The notes under the pieces were generated by a model that was given only the letters and a program-made list of their open reading frames with translations, did no database searches and had not been told where the DNA came from. Of a stretch of DNA of 35,729 nucleotides, positions 1 through 9,077 are shown piece by piece (position 1 is the first letter of the stretch; every line of letters begins with the position of its first letter). A program made the translations under genes and the position numbers. Source of the DNA: Endozoicomonadaceae bacterium (GTDB lineage Bacteria > Pseudomonadota > Gammaproteobacteria > Pseudomonadales > Endozoicomonadaceae); NCBI GenBank assembly GCA_023146365.1, contig JAGLCE010000107.1:1-35729 (forward strand), in the 5' to 3' direction.

Positions 1-139
1 TGCCTTGCCATGCAATAGACACCACCAGATAATGAATGTGTTTACTGCCAAACTGCCAGTTGCTCCTATCCATACAGAGCGTGTAGCTATTGAGATTGAG
101 CCAGCTAAGTATCAGTTTTCCCAGCTGCTCGTAACATAA
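1..139 (-). pseudogene. IS4-type transposase fragment, cut by the window edge
   Basis: Read on the minus strand, this stretch gives a peptide containing MDRSNWQFGSKHIHYLVVS. This matches the catalytic-core segment of IS4-family DDE transposases, where an Asp lies in a D-R-T/S-N-W-x-F-G context. The fragment runs off the left edge. On its upstream side it meets an in-frame TAG within roughly 25 codons, with no start or N-terminal domain following. It is therefore either a decayed copy or an element truncated by the adjacent IS30-type remnant. The family call rests on the motif as remembered, not on a search. Confidence 0.5.
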
Positions 140-198
140 GGTGTAACACTAATAAATAGAGGCCAGAAGTGAGGCCACAAACGAGACAATACAAGCAG

Positions 199-510
199 AT
201 GACTAAAGGGAAACGATATCAAATTGAAGTCCTCCTTGGTATAGGTTGCATGCAGAAAACAATAGCCGTGTGAGTGAGCGTCAGCGAGAGTGCTTTATTG
301 TGAGAACTGAGTCGACATACCAGTGATAATGGTTACTGTGCTGAGAATGCCTATGTTTTAGCCAGTCAGCGTAGAGTAACAGCCATGAAATCCAGGAAAG
401 CAGATACGCGACACATTACAATCATAAAAAAAAGATTATTACTTGGCTGGTCTCTTCTTTGGTTATCCTGCAACAATAGAATACCAAAAACTGAATGTCT
501 TGAGGGGTAA
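199..510 (+). pseudogene. Decayed IS30-type transposase, N-terminal part
   Basis: The frame starting ATG at 199 reads MTKGKRYQIEVLLGIGCMQK, then the helix-turn-helix-like VSVSESALL and ELSRHTSDNGYCAENAY. This is the usual N-terminal layout of IS30-family transposases: a K/E-R-Y-Q-I-x-x-L-L start, a first HTH with S-x-S-T, then E-L-x-R-N and a G-Y-x-x-x-x-A segment. Two in-frame TGA codons (271-273 and 301-303) interrupt it. The frame ends at TAA 508-510, well before the DDE catalytic core, which is not present in recognisable form afterwards. It is a dead remnant, about 103 codons including the stops. Confidence 0.6.
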
Positions 511-722
511 TGTGTTCACGATTAACGAAACCAGCCCTGATGGTCAAAATATTGATGATATTTGTAGTATTTGTAGTATAAGTTCGTTTTATCGTCAGTA
601 ATTACCGCAGTTGTTATGTTTAAATAGGAAGTAGCTGTTACCATTGAGTCCTCATTTTCGCTAGGTGTTGGAACTTTTCTAGTTGATTGGTTCTCTAATA
701 GTTATCTAGAAAGGAGATTGTT
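511..722. other. Intergenic region upstream of putP
   Basis: I see no gene here. The first part is probably more IS30-derived debris; a direct repeat of the pattern ATTTGTAGT lies near 556-580. The last bases carry the putP ribosome binding site AAGGAG at 711-716, six bases before the ATG. No convincing -35/-10 pair or operator was identified. Confidence 0.4.
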
Positions 723-2246
723 ATGCAAGGAAATATTACCATTTCTATCACGTTTTTTACTTATTTCATGGTCATGCTATGGATTGGCTATGAGGCATAT
801 AGGCGTACATCCACGTCCGCAGATTATTTTCTTGGGGGGCGATCTCTCGGTCCATGGACTGCCGCATTGAGTGCGGGTGCATCGGATATGAGTGGCTGGT
901 TGCTGCTGGGATTGCCGGGGTTTGCGTTTGTTTCGGGACTCGAAGCTTTTTGGCTGGGAGCTGGGCTATTGCTTGGCACTTGGCTGAACTGGTTGTTTGT
1001 TGCGAAACGACTGAGAATCTACAGCGAGTCGCTGAGCGACTCGCTGACCTTATCGGAATATTTTTCCAACCGTTTCAAGGATCGTAGCAATATACTGCAA
1101 CTGTTATCAGCGGTATTTATTTTGTTATTTTTCCTTTTCTATACCAGTTCTGGCTTGGTAGCGGGAGGAAAACTGTTTGAGACAGCTTTTGGGATGGACT
1201 ACCACTGGGCTGTGATTATTGGTGCTATTAGCGTCATTTCTTATACACTCTTTGGCGGTTTTCTTGCCGTTTGCTGGACAGATCTGGTGCAAGGTTTGTT
1301 AATGTCTGTTGCTCTTATCGTTGTGCCGTTATTCGCAGTGGACATCTGCGGTGGTGTTACTCATGTCGTAGAGTCTATACAGTTAAAGAATCCAGCGCTA
1401 ATGGATATCTTTACGGATAAATATGGTCAACCGCTTAGTATAATCAGCATTCTGTCGCTACTGGGTTGGGGGCTTGGATATTTTGGGCAGCCTCACATTC
1501 TTGCGCGTTTCAAGGGGATCAGGTCCGCTAAAGATATACCGGTAGCGCGTCGAATAGCTGTCGTATGGACCGGTTTTTGTATCGTCGGTGCATTCTTGGT
1601 GGGGCTGGCCGGTATGGTTTACGTGGATGCCAATCCGGGTGTCGTGCTGGAAGATTCTGAGCAGATTTTTATGTTGCTGGTCAATCAGCTGTTTAACCCG
1701 GTGGTTGCTGGGATTCTTTTGGCAGCCATTCTGGCGGCGATTATGAGTACAGCGGATTCGCAATTGCTGGTCTGCTCCACGGCCTTTGCCGAAGACATTT
1801 ACCGTGATATATTTCGCAAAGAGGCAGACCAGAAGGAGGTTCTGCTGGTCGGGCGAATCTCTGTGGTTGTAATCTCCGTGATAGCCTGTTTGCTAGCCAT
1901 GAATCCTGAGAGTAATGTGCTCGAATTAGTCTCTTACGCTTGGGCTGGCTTTGGTGCTGCATTTGGTCCCGCCCTGTTGATTAGCCTGTTCTGGAGGCGT
2001 ATGACCCGTAATGGCGCTCTGGCCGGTATTGTGGTGGGAGGTCTTACTGTGCTGGTTTGGAAGTTGCTGTCTACAGAGCCGGTTTGGCAACAGATGGTGG
2101 GCGACTGGTTCAAACTCTATGAAATTATCCCAGGTTTTGCTTTCTCTGCGATAGCTATTGTGGCAGTTAGTCTGCTGGATAGTTACGTTTCTGAGAATCC
2201 GTTGGTGGGTGAGTGTTCTCCATTTGATAAAATGGAATCAAGCTGA
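723..2246 (+). CDS. putP: Sodium/proline symporter PutP
   Basis: This is an inner-membrane Na+:L-proline symporter of the SSS (solute:sodium symporter) family. Its 507 residues match the usual length of about 500, and strongly hydrophobic segments run from end to end. The N-terminal block YFLGGRSLGPWTAALSAGAS followed by DMSGW is the PutP signature; Asp55 corresponds to the Na+-binding Asp of E. coli PutP. The Ser-Thr pair at 342-343 (MSTADSQLLVCS) corresponds to the second Na+-site residues. SYAWAGFGAAFGP near residue 400 is also typical. AAGGAG lies six bases upstream of the ATG. The next gene, rocD, feeds ornithine carbon toward glutamate semialdehyde and proline, so import and interconversion of proline-family amino acids are encoded side by side. 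Transport may draw on the Na+ gradient from Nqr later in the window. Confidence 0.95.
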   Translation: MQGNITISITFFTYFMVMLWIGYEAYRRTSTSADYFLGGRSLGPWTAALSAGASDMSGWLLLGLPGFAFVSGLEAFWLGAGLLLGTWLNWLFVAKRLRIYSESLSDSLTLSEYFSNRFKDRSNILQLLSAVFILLFFLFYTSSGLVAGGKLFETAFGMDYHWAVIIGAISVISYTLFGGFLAVCWTDLVQGLLMSVALIVVPLFAVDICGGVTHVVESIQLKNPALMDIFTDKYGQPLSIISILSLLGWGLGYFGQPHILARFKGIRSAKDIPVARRIAVVWTGFCIVGAFLVGLAGMVYVDANPGVVLEDSEQIFMLLVNQLFNPVVAGILLAAILAAIMSTADSQLLVCSTAFAEDIYRDIFRKEADQKEVLLVGRISVVVISVIACLLAMNPESNVLELVSYAWAGFGAAFGPALLISLFWRRMTRNGALAGIVVGGLTVLVWKLLSTEPVWQQMVGDWFKLYEIIPGFAFSAIAIVAVSLLDSYVSENPLVGECSPFDKMESS

Positions 2247-2370
2247 TTTCGTTCGATGATTATTCGCTGAATTGGTGATGTTCTGTTGTTGGTATTACTA
2301 TCTTAGGTGGTACCAACAGACTGGTTGTCTGTTTCATGTAGGTATCCAGCATTGCGAAGGAGGGTATGGT

Positions 2371-3585
2371 ATGGAATTATCAGCAGATGCGATCATGCAG
2401 ATGGAGTTGGAGTATGGCGCACATAATTATCATCCTCTACCGGTTGTGTTAGCTCTGGGAAAAGGTGCTGAAGTCTGGGATGTTAATGGCAAACGGTATT
2501 TTGATTTTCTGTCAGCTTACTCTGCAGTGAATCAGGGGCATTGCCACCCTCGAATTATTCAGTCATTGGTTGATCAGGCCTCTAAGCTCACACTGGTCTC
2601 TCGGGCGTTTTACAGTAACGAGCTGGGACCATTTGAAGCTTTTCTCTGTAAGACCTTTGGCTATGACCGGATGTTACCGATGAATACCGGTGCGGAAGCG
2701 GTCGAAACAGCGATTAAACTCTGTAGGAAATGGGGCTATCAAACCAAGGGCATTGCACCGGACAAGGCGACGATCGCAGTGTGCGATGGCAATTTTCATG
2801 GCCGGACGACGACCATCATCTCTTTTTCCAACGACCCAGATGCGCGAAATGACTATGGTCCCTATACTCCCGGCTTTATTTCTGTTCCTTATAATGATGT
2901 TGCCAGCTTGGAGCAGGTGTTGAGTCAGGAAAATGTGGTCGGTTTTCTGGTGGAGCCGATCCAGGGGGAAGCTGGCGTTATTATTCCGGATGATGGCTAC
3001 CTGAAACAGGTTCGAGCACTGTGTGATCAATACGGAGTCCTGTTTATCTGTGATGAGATTCAGACTGGAATTGCTCGGACAGGTCGACTGTTGGCGGTGG
3101 ATTATGAACAGGTCAGACCAGATGTACTCATTTTGGGTAAGGCTTTGTCCGGTGGTGTGTTGCCGGTTTCGGCGGTGTTGGCCAGTGATGAGGTGATGCT
3201 TTGTATTCAACCGGGTCAGCACGGTTCTACCTATGGCGGTAATCCGCTTGGGTGTCAGGTGGCACAAACCGCCATGGAGGTGGTTTTGGATGAGAAACTG
3301 GCGGAAAATGCTGATCGGCTCGGTCAGGTATTCAGGCAGGGATTGACAAAAATTCAGCATCCTATGCTGAAGGCTGTGCGGGGGAAAGGATTGCTCAATG
3401 CGATCGATATTGATCCTACTGATGGCTGTGAAGCTTGGGATATTTGTCTCAAACTGACTGAAAACGGCTTGCTGGCCAAGCCCACGCATAAAGATACCAT
3501 ACGGCTGTCACCACCGCTGGTGATTACGGACGCCCAGATCAACCAGAGTCTGACGATTATTGAAGATACACTCAAGACATTTTGA
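2371..3585 (+). CDS. rocD: Ornithine aminotransferase
   Basis: This is a PLP-dependent class III aminotransferase that moves the delta-amino group of ornithine to 2-oxoglutarate, giving glutamate-5-semialdehyde. Family marks include YSAVNQGHCHP, FYSNELGPFE, MNTGAEAVETAIKLCRKWGY, the PLP-contacting Asp in FICDEIQTG, and Lys257 in LGKALSGG, which forms the Schiff base. I chose the ATG at 2371 (404 aa) because AAGGAGG at 2357-2363 precedes it by seven bases and the protein then begins at the usual place. The frame is open back to 2272, but that would add 33 non-family residues (Cys/Tyr/Trp-rich). It lies 124 bases after putP on the same strand. An imperfect hairpin follows the stop (CCTCTC and GAGAGG arms, 3594-3624) with no T-tract. 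Confidence 0.93.
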   Translation: MELSADAIMQMELEYGAHNYHPLPVVLALGKGAEVWDVNGKRYFDFLSAYSAVNQGHCHPRIIQSLVDQASKLTLVSRAFYSNELGPFEAFLCKTFGYDRMLPMNTGAEAVETAIKLCRKWGYQTKGIAPDKATIAVCDGNFHGRTTTIISFSNDPDARNDYGPYTPGFISVPYNDVASLEQVLSQENVVGFLVEPIQGEAGVIIPDDGYLKQVRALCDQYGVLFICDEIQTGIARTGRLLAVDYEQVRPDVLILGKALSGGVLPVSAVLASDEVMLCIQPGQHGSTYGGNPLGCQVAQTAMEVVLDEKLAENADRLGQVFRQGLTKIQHPMLKAVRGKGLLNAIDIDPTDGCEAWDICLKLTENGLLAKPTHKDTIRLSPPLVITDAQINQSLTIIEDTLKTF

Positions 3586-3759
3586 GTTGAAAACCTCTCT
3601 CTAGTCTAGGTACGCTGGAGAGGTAGCGTTCACTGCCACTGCTCTGTGGATTGATATTTTGTGACTGTACTATTTCTCGTGAATATTCCTAGAAAGCGAA
3701 TGGTTGATGTCGGGTTGGTATGACACCAACTTGGCGCACATTGTGTTGAGTTATTTCCG

Positions 3760-3806
3760 CTGTTAGTCGATGAGGTCCACTGGCTGTTAGTCGATGAGGT
3801 CAACTG
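3760..3806. repeat. 23-bp direct repeat at the 3' end of a small gene
   Basis: Two copies of a 23-bp unit beginning CTGTTAGTCGATGAGGTC lie at 3760-3782 and 3784-3806 with one base between them and one or two differences. The second copy contains the stop codon (TCA on the plus strand at 3800-3802) of the minus-strand gene. A third partial match, CTGTTAGTCGAG, lies inside the gene near 3868-3879. The likely cause is local duplication. Confidence 0.8.
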
Positions 3807-4147
3807 ATGATCGAAGGAAGCTTGCCGGTGTTTAATAGTGTTTTGAAACGCTGTTTTTTCTCATCCTCTGTTAGTCGAGGGGAAGGGGCTGTGGTGTTAT
3901 CGCAGAGAGGGAGCAGATCAGTTAGAGAGGCGCTTTCACGGTTGTTGACCACTGCTGCGTTATTATTGATGAGATAATCATCCATTACGTCCAGTGCCTC
4001 TAGCAGTTCAATGTGTTGTTGATCATCCGGCGAGTTTTCTTCCAGCTGTGAGGCAATGCTGTTGCGAATCTTTCGTAGACGTTCAGGGGCGGTGGTTTCA
4101 CCATGTTCTTTCAGCCAGTTTGTAGCTGATTCACCATTGGTTGCCAT
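3800..4147 (-). CDS. Small hypothetical protein, 115 aa
   Basis: I do not recognise this family. The protein is hydrophilic and has no signal peptide or membrane segment. Residues 20-60 look helical and acidic (RLRKIRNSIASQLEEN, then HIELLEALDVMDDYLINNN), followed by a polar tail with LTEDEKKQRFKTLLNTGKLP. It stands alone between rocD and menF, transcribed against both. The ATG at 4147 has only a weak upstream AGGT. The composition looks like coding sequence and no longer reading frame competes. A short DNA- or protein-binding accessory protein is possible but unsupported. The stop lies within a duplicated 23-bp unit, so the C-terminus may have been altered recently. Confidence 0.6.
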   Translation of the reverse strand: MATNGESATNWLKEHGETTAPERLRKIRNSIASQLEENSPDDQQHIELLEALDVMDDYLINNNAAVVNNRESASLTDLLPLCDNTTAPSPRLTEDEKKQRFKTLLNTGKLPSIIS

Positions 4148-4326
4148 ATAAGGTTTTACCTATTGGGTAATAAAAGGGGGATTCTACCATAGTTCACGCC
4201 TTACAGTCGTCATCTACTACGTTTCACCATGAGCGGCTATCGTGTTGTTTTCGGTAATTACCGATCTGTCTCATCTCGTGATAATGCCTACAATTGCACT
4301 CTTTTCCACAAGCCCCGAGAGGGATC

Positions 4327-5676
4327 ATGCCGTTATACGATGAGTCAATGCGGATACTGGCTGACAAACTCAGGCAGTGTCGGATAGGGCAGGGTTGGAT
4401 ACGTATGGAGCAACCGGTATCGCCGATACCAGTATTGCCGTGGCTGGAGGCGGTGGATGCTTCGTGCCGTCTTTATTGGAGTGAACGCAGTGGTAACCGT
4501 AGTGTTGCGGGTGTCTGCCCAGAGATGGATCTTAACGTGACGGGACCTGAATCACTGCAAGAAATGTTTAGCCAAAGCTGGGAGGTTCTACAGAAACTGC
4601 CAGGGGCTCACTTTTATGGTGGTGTAGCATTTACGGATCATGATTCGAAACAGTGGCATTCGTTTGGTTATGCTCGATTCATACTGCCGCGTTTCGAGCT
4701 GATTCAGCAACGATCTAAAACGGTTGTGGCTTGCAATATTTATCTTCCTCGTGGATCGGATAGCCGACGAAAATGTCAAGCGGCGGCTGAGTGGCTTGAA
4801 GCACAATCTGAATTAACGGTGGCGTGGGATAGTGAAGATTACAAAGCGCCTGGTATCGTAGATCGCCTCAGCTTCCCGGATCGACAGTGCTGGCGACACG
4901 GGGTTGAACGGGTATTGACCGAAATTGAAGAGCAAACACTGCATAAAACGGTGCTCTCTCGTGAGGTGCGCCTGAGGCTGCAACAGCCTGTCCAGTTATG
5001 GAAGCTGCTGCAGCGGTGGCGCAGTGAAAGTCCTCGCAGCTGTCAGTTTGCTTTACAGGTGGAAAGTGGAGAGTGTTTTTTTGGTACATCACCTGAGCGC
5101 TTGTTCCGGCGACAGTCGCGTACTCTCTGGACAGAAGCGCTGGCCGGTACGATAACTCGTGGCGGAAGTGATCATGAGGATCGCAAGTTAGAGCATCAAC
5201 TGCTCAATGATGACAAGAATCGGCATGAGAATGTGCTGGTGTTGGCGTATATCCGAGATGTGCTGGCAAGCCTGTGCAAACGTCTGGAAAGTGATCGCAA
5301 TGTGTCGGTTATCAAGCTTAAACATATCCAGCACCTAGTTCACCGTTTTCGAGGTGTCATTCGCCCGAACATCACGGATTACGACCTGTTGACGACGTTA
5401 CACCCGACGCCTGCGGTAGGCGGAACGCCTTGGAGTGAAGCTCGCTGTTTGATTGATGAGTTGGAACATCACAGTCGTGGCTGGTACAGCGGTGCTTTTG
5501 GCAGCCTAGGATTGAATGAGACAGAGTTTGCTGTCGCAATTCGGTCAGGACTATTAAGAGGGGGGGAGGTGTCGCTTTACTCCGGAGCAGGTATCGTCAC
5601 CGGTTCAGAGCCGGATGCCGAATGGCAGGAGTTGGACAATAAAATTAAAACCGTGTTTGAGTTGCTGGATGGATAA
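4327..5676 (+). CDS. menF: Isochorismate synthase MenF
   Basis: MenF converts chorismate to isochorismate, the first committed step to menaquinone. The C-terminal two thirds is the chorismate-utilising fold: HKTVLSREVRLRL (catalytic Lys region), EALAGTITRGG, ENVLVLAYIRDVL, LHPTPAVGGTPWSEA and GWYSGAFGSLGLNETEFAVA. The N-terminal 150 residues are poorly conserved, as is usual. From ATG 4327 the protein has 449 residues (E. coli MenF has 431). A short SD-like GAGG precedes this ATG by four bases. A TTG at 4294 would add 11 residues without an SD, so the start is not certain. The stop TAA shares its last A with the menD ATG (TAATG), so the two are translationally coupled. It opens the six-gene men operon. 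Confidence 0.92.
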   Translation: MPLYDESMRILADKLRQCRIGQGWIRMEQPVSPIPVLPWLEAVDASCRLYWSERSGNRSVAGVCPEMDLNVTGPESLQEMFSQSWEVLQKLPGAHFYGGVAFTDHDSKQWHSFGYARFILPRFELIQQRSKTVVACNIYLPRGSDSRRKCQAAAEWLEAQSELTVAWDSEDYKAPGIVDRLSFPDRQCWRHGVERVLTEIEEQTLHKTVLSREVRLRLQQPVQLWKLLQRWRSESPRSCQFALQVESGECFFGTSPERLFRRQSRTLWTEALAGTITRGGSDHEDRKLEHQLLNDDKNRHENVLVLAYIRDVLASLCKRLESDRNVSVIKLKHIQHLVHRFRGVIRPNITDYDLLTTLHPTPAVGGTPWSEARCLIDELEHHSRGWYSGAFGSLGLNETEFAVAIRSGLLRGGEVSLYSGAGIVTGSEPDAEWQELDNKIKTVFELLDG

Positions 5677-7397
5677 TGGCATTTAACCGTAAGTGGTCTG
5701 ATATCAATGGCCTTTGGTGTGCGTTGATCATGGAAGAGCTGGTTCGCAATGGTGTTGAGCACTGCTGTCTTGCTCCCGGATCACGTAATTCACCACTGAT
5801 TCATGCGGCTGCTGCTGAACGTCGGTTGCAAAAACATGTCCATTTTGATGAGCGTGGGCTTGGTTTTTTTGCCTTGGGTATTGCAAAAGCGACAGACAAG
5901 CCGGTTGTTATCATTACGACCTCCGGTACGGCTGTCGCCAACCTGTATCCTGCGGTCATTGAAGCCACCATGATGGGGGCACCGTTACTGGTGCTCTCTG
6001 CTGACAGACCACCAGAGTTACTGGATACCGGAGCTAGCCAAACGATCAATCAGTCGGTAATCTTCAGTCATTACCCAGTACAGGAGGTGCAGTTGCCTTG
6101 TCCCGATACGGCGATACCGCCGCAATGGCTTCTATCGACTCTGGATCAGGGTATTGCTAAGTTAATGGCTGGTGGCGTTGTGCATTTCAATGCCCATCTA
6201 CGAGACCCCCTCTACCCGGTGGATGACTGCCCTGACTGGTCAAGTTACCTAGCGTCAGTGAGCCATTGGATATTGACCAACAGACCTTGGACGTATTACC
6301 GCCAGTTCGTATGGGGCATACCGAGTGAAGCTGGTATGCTGATCGAATGGTTAGATGCGGAAAAGGGTGTTCTGATAGCAGGGCAGTTATCAATGGAAGA
6401 GGCTTCAGCGGTCGCCAGACTTGCGGAAAAACTGAACTGGCCGCTGTTGGCGGATGTACAATCCCAGCTGCATGGTCACCCACTCTCTTTACCTCATGCG
6501 GATCTATTACTCAATAATTCATCGGTGTGTGAGCTACTGAATCAAGCCGATACGGTGTTACAGTTTGGTGGCAGATTGGTGAGCAAGCGTTTGTCACAAT
6601 GGTTGTCCAAAGAGCCGCGGAAGCATTACTGTTTTGTTGATAGCCGTTCTGTCCGCCAAGACCCTGCCTGCCATCAGCGTTTTCGTTTACAGACACGAAT
6701 AGTGGATCTCTGTCGCTTTCTTGAGGTGTCGCTGCCTGAACGGCGAGCCACAAGTCTCTGGCTGACGCAGGTGATGGATTATGGTATGCGCTGTCGTCAG
6801 GTGCTGGGCAGTCAATTATCATCAGCATTGACCGAGGTATCGGTTGTCCGGTGTGTTGTTGAACGGCAGCGTAAAGGGCAGTGTCTGTTTATTGGTAATA
6901 GTATGCCGATTCGTCTGATCGATAGCCTGTCTGATTGTCGGCTACAGGGCGAGGTCATCACCAACCGTGGTGCCAGTGGTATTGATGGGTTGATGGCTAC
7001 TGCTGCCGGTGTTGCCGCCACAGGAAGGCCGGTGACGCTATTACTTGGCGATCTCTCTTTTCTCCATGATTTGAACTCGCTGGCGATGTTACGGGAGCAG
7101 TCGGTCACGGTGGTTCTGCTCAATAATGATGGAGGCAGTATTTTTAATATGATCCCGATATCGCGTGACGACGATCTGTTCAAACGCTATTTTCAGGTAA
7201 GCCACTCTCTGGATGCGAAACACGCTGCTGTCATGTTTGGGCTTCGCTATGCTTCCCCTTGTCAGTCTCAGGCGTTCGTCAGTGATTATGACGACGCGAA
7301 GTTATCCAATGAGTCTTGGATTATCGAGATAAAAACGCCACCAGCAGAAGCGACTGACTTATTTTCCCGTGCTTTGCTAATGGCTGGTGAACTCTGA
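5676..7397 (+). CDS. menD: 2-succinyl-5-enolpyruvyl-6-hydroxy-3-cyclohexene-1-carboxylate synthase MenD
   Basis: MenD is a thiamine-diphosphate enzyme joining isochorismate and 2-oxoglutarate to SEPHCHC with loss of CO2. Its 573 residues compare with about 556 in E. coli. The N-terminal pyrimidine-binding domain shows CCLAPGSRNSPL and HFDERGLGFFALGIAKAT, the latter with the catalytic Glu, then TTSGTAVANLYPA. The C-terminal diphosphate/Mg2+ domain shows NRGASGIDGLMATAAG, LLGDLSFLHDLNSL and LNNDGGSIFNMIP. The start overlaps the menF stop by one base, and its own TGA overlaps the menH ATG (TGATG). The enzyme is cytoplasmic. All key motifs look intact. Confidence 0.95.
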   Translation: MAFNRKWSDINGLWCALIMEELVRNGVEHCCLAPGSRNSPLIHAAAAERRLQKHVHFDERGLGFFALGIAKATDKPVVIITTSGTAVANLYPAVIEATMMGAPLLVLSADRPPELLDTGASQTINQSVIFSHYPVQEVQLPCPDTAIPPQWLLSTLDQGIAKLMAGGVVHFNAHLRDPLYPVDDCPDWSSYLASVSHWILTNRPWTYYRQFVWGIPSEAGMLIEWLDAEKGVLIAGQLSMEEASAVARLAEKLNWPLLADVQSQLHGHPLSLPHADLLLNNSSVCELLNQADTVLQFGGRLVSKRLSQWLSKEPRKHYCFVDSRSVRQDPACHQRFRLQTRIVDLCRFLEVSLPERRATSLWLTQVMDYGMRCRQVLGSQLSSALTEVSVVRCVVERQRKGQCLFIGNSMPIRLIDSLSDCRLQGEVITNRGASGIDGLMATAAGVAATGRPVTLLLGDLSFLHDLNSLAMLREQSVTVVLLNNDGGSIFNMIPISRDDDLFKRYFQVSHSLDAKHAAVMFGLRYASPCQSQAFVSDYDDAKLSNESWIIEIKTPPAEATDLFSRALLMAGEL

Positions 7398-8242
7398 TGT
7401 TGGCGATGACGACCGAAGGTGATCGACGTCATCCAGCACTGGTTCTGCTGCATGGTTTTCTGGGATGCGGAGCGGACTGGCAGGCGATAGTTTCCCAGCT
7501 TAAAAAACAGTTTTACTGCATCTGTCTGGATCTGCCGGGACATGGTGCCACCTCTCAGTTGGACAGTGATCACTGCACAGGGTTTGACGACTGTTGTGCT
7601 CAAATAGATGCGACATTGAATGCCATCGGTGTGACGAGATGTTGGTTGGTTGGCTACTCTCTTGGTGGTCGAATCGCTATGCATTATGTCAGTCAGTATC
7701 TGCCTGAGTGCTACCCGTCTGGCAAGAACAAGGGTTTCGGTTTGGTGGTTTGTGGGTTGATACTGGAATCAGCCAATCCCGGGCTGGTGAGTGATTGTCA
7801 GCGTGAGACGCGCTGGCAGAACGATCATCGTTGGGCGGTAAGGTTTCGCAGAGAATCATTGTCCACTGTGTTGAATGATTGGTATCAGCAGCCAGTCTTT
7901 GCGAGCCTGTCATTGCAGGAGCGGCAGGCAATGATCGTGCGACGATTGACGAACAATGGTCTCTCTTTGGCCGCTATGCTGGAAGCAACCAGCTTGTCTC
8001 GTCAGGCGTATCTTGGTGATGTTTTATGTCGTCAGGATATCCCGATGTTGTACCTTTGTGGTGCCAAGGACGATCTGTTTCACCGGATCGGGCAACAGCT
8101 CAGTGAATGCCAGAATATGGCTTTAGTGGTGCAGGCGCAGGCGGGTCATAATGTACACGTTGCCTGTCCGGCGTCATACGCCGACACGATCCTCTCCTTT
8201 TATGCTTCCCACGGTAAGACAACGGAATTTGATGATGAGTGA
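7397..8242 (+). CDS. menH: 2-succinyl-6-hydroxy-2,4-cyclohexadiene-1-carboxylate synthase MenH
   Basis: This is an alpha/beta hydrolase-fold enzyme that eliminates pyruvate from SEPHCHC to give SHCHC. It shows the oxyanion-hole segment LLHGFLGCGADW, the nucleophile elbow GYSLGGR with Ser88, the acid Asp in LCGAKDDLFHRI and the His in QAGHNVHVA. At 281 residues it is about 30 longer than the E. coli enzyme, partly through an insertion around residues 99-115 (YLPECYPSGKNKGFG region). It starts inside the menD stop and ends four codons into menB. Generic hydrolases share this fold, so the assignment leans on its place between menD and menB, the same as in E. coli. Confidence 0.92.
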   Translation: MLAMTTEGDRRHPALVLLHGFLGCGADWQAIVSQLKKQFYCICLDLPGHGATSQLDSDHCTGFDDCCAQIDATLNAIGVTRCWLVGYSLGGRIAMHYVSQYLPECYPSGKNKGFGLVVCGLILESANPGLVSDCQRETRWQNDHRWAVRFRRESLSTVLNDWYQQPVFASLSLQERQAMIVRRLTNNGLSLAAMLEATSLSRQAYLGDVLCRQDIPMLYLCGAKDDLFHRIGQQLSECQNMALVVQAQAGHNVHVACPASYADTILSFYASHGKTTEFDDE

Positions 8243-9077
8243 TGTACTGATCAAACCAGCCCTAGAGTGGCAGGATTACTCTGCAGGCTATGAGGATGTT
8301 CTTTACCATAAGTCGGAAGGTATCGCTCGGATATCGATTAACCGTCCTCAGGTGCACAACGCCTTCCGTCCACTGACGGTGATGGAGATGTCGCGAGCTA
8401 TGACGGACGCCCGTTATGACAGCGATATCGGAGTGATTATCCTGACCGGTACGGGTGGCAAGGCGTTCTGCTCCGGTGGTGATCAGAACGTGCGAGGAGA
8501 TTCTGGTTACTGTGACGATAAAGGGGTTAATCACCTGAATGTGCTTGATCTACAGCGTCAGATTAGAAGCTGCCCCAAACCAGTGGTCGCCATGGTGGCG
8601 GGTTATGCTATTGGGGGTGGTCATGTCCTGCATATACTCTGTGATCTCACTATTGCGGCGGATAATGCGGTTTTCGGTCAGACAGGACCTAGAGTCGGCT
8701 CCTTTGATGGTGGCTATGGTGCTAGTTATCTGGCGCGTCTGGTCGGTCAGAAAAAAGCGCGGGAAATCTGGTTCCTCTGTCGCCAGTATGATGCGAAGGC
8801 TGCCTTGAAGATGGGACTTGTCAATACGGTGGTGCCGTTGGCAGAGATGGAGATAGAAACTATTCAGTGGTGCCGAGAGATGCTACAGAACTCACCCATG
8901 GCGTTGCGCTGTCTGAAATCGGCATTGAATGCCGATTGTGATGGTCAGGCGGGTCTGCAAGAGTTAGCCGGTAATGCAACGATGCTTTTCTATATGACAG
9001 AAGAAGGGCAGGAGGGGCGTAACGCCTTTGTGGAAAAGCGAACACCAGACTTTGCGCGCTTCGGTCGTAATCCTTGA
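8232..9077 (+). CDS. menB: 1,4-dihydroxy-2-naphthoyl-CoA synthase MenB
   Basis: MenB is a crotonase-fold enzyme that closes the second ring of O-succinylbenzoyl-CoA to give DHNA-CoA. It is nearly collinear with E. coli MenB: ISINRPQVHNAFRPLTVMEM, CSGGDQNVRGD, AMVAGYAIGGGHVLHILCDL, FGQTGPRVGSFDGGYGASY, IWFLCRQYDAKAAL, and a C-terminus with MTEEGQEGRNAF. The substrate-binding and catalytic Gly/Asp/Ser/Tyr positions are present. ATG 8232 (281 aa; a second ATG follows at 8235) overlaps the menH stop. The frame is open further upstream into menH, but the added residues are not family-like. The stop TGA overlaps the menC ATG. Confidence 0.96.
   Translation: MMSDVLIKPALEWQDYSAGYEDVLYHKSEGIARISINRPQVHNAFRPLTVMEMSRAMTDARYDSDIGVIILTGTGGKAFCSGGDQNVRGDSGYCDDKGVNHLNVLDLQRQIRSCPKPVVAMVAGYAIGGGHVLHILCDLTIAADNAVFGQTGPRVGSFDGGYGASYLARLVGQKKAREIWFLCRQYDAKAALKMGLVNTVVPLAEMEIETIQWCREMLQNSPMALRCLKSALNADCDGQAGLQELAGNATMLFYMTEEGQEGRNAFVEKRTPDFARFGRNP

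Noticed and set aside
2674..3489. A 271-codon minus-strand frame opposite rocD
   Set aside because: It lies wholly inside the aminotransferase gene, whose motifs are unmistakable; the composition is unlike protein and there is no ribosome site.
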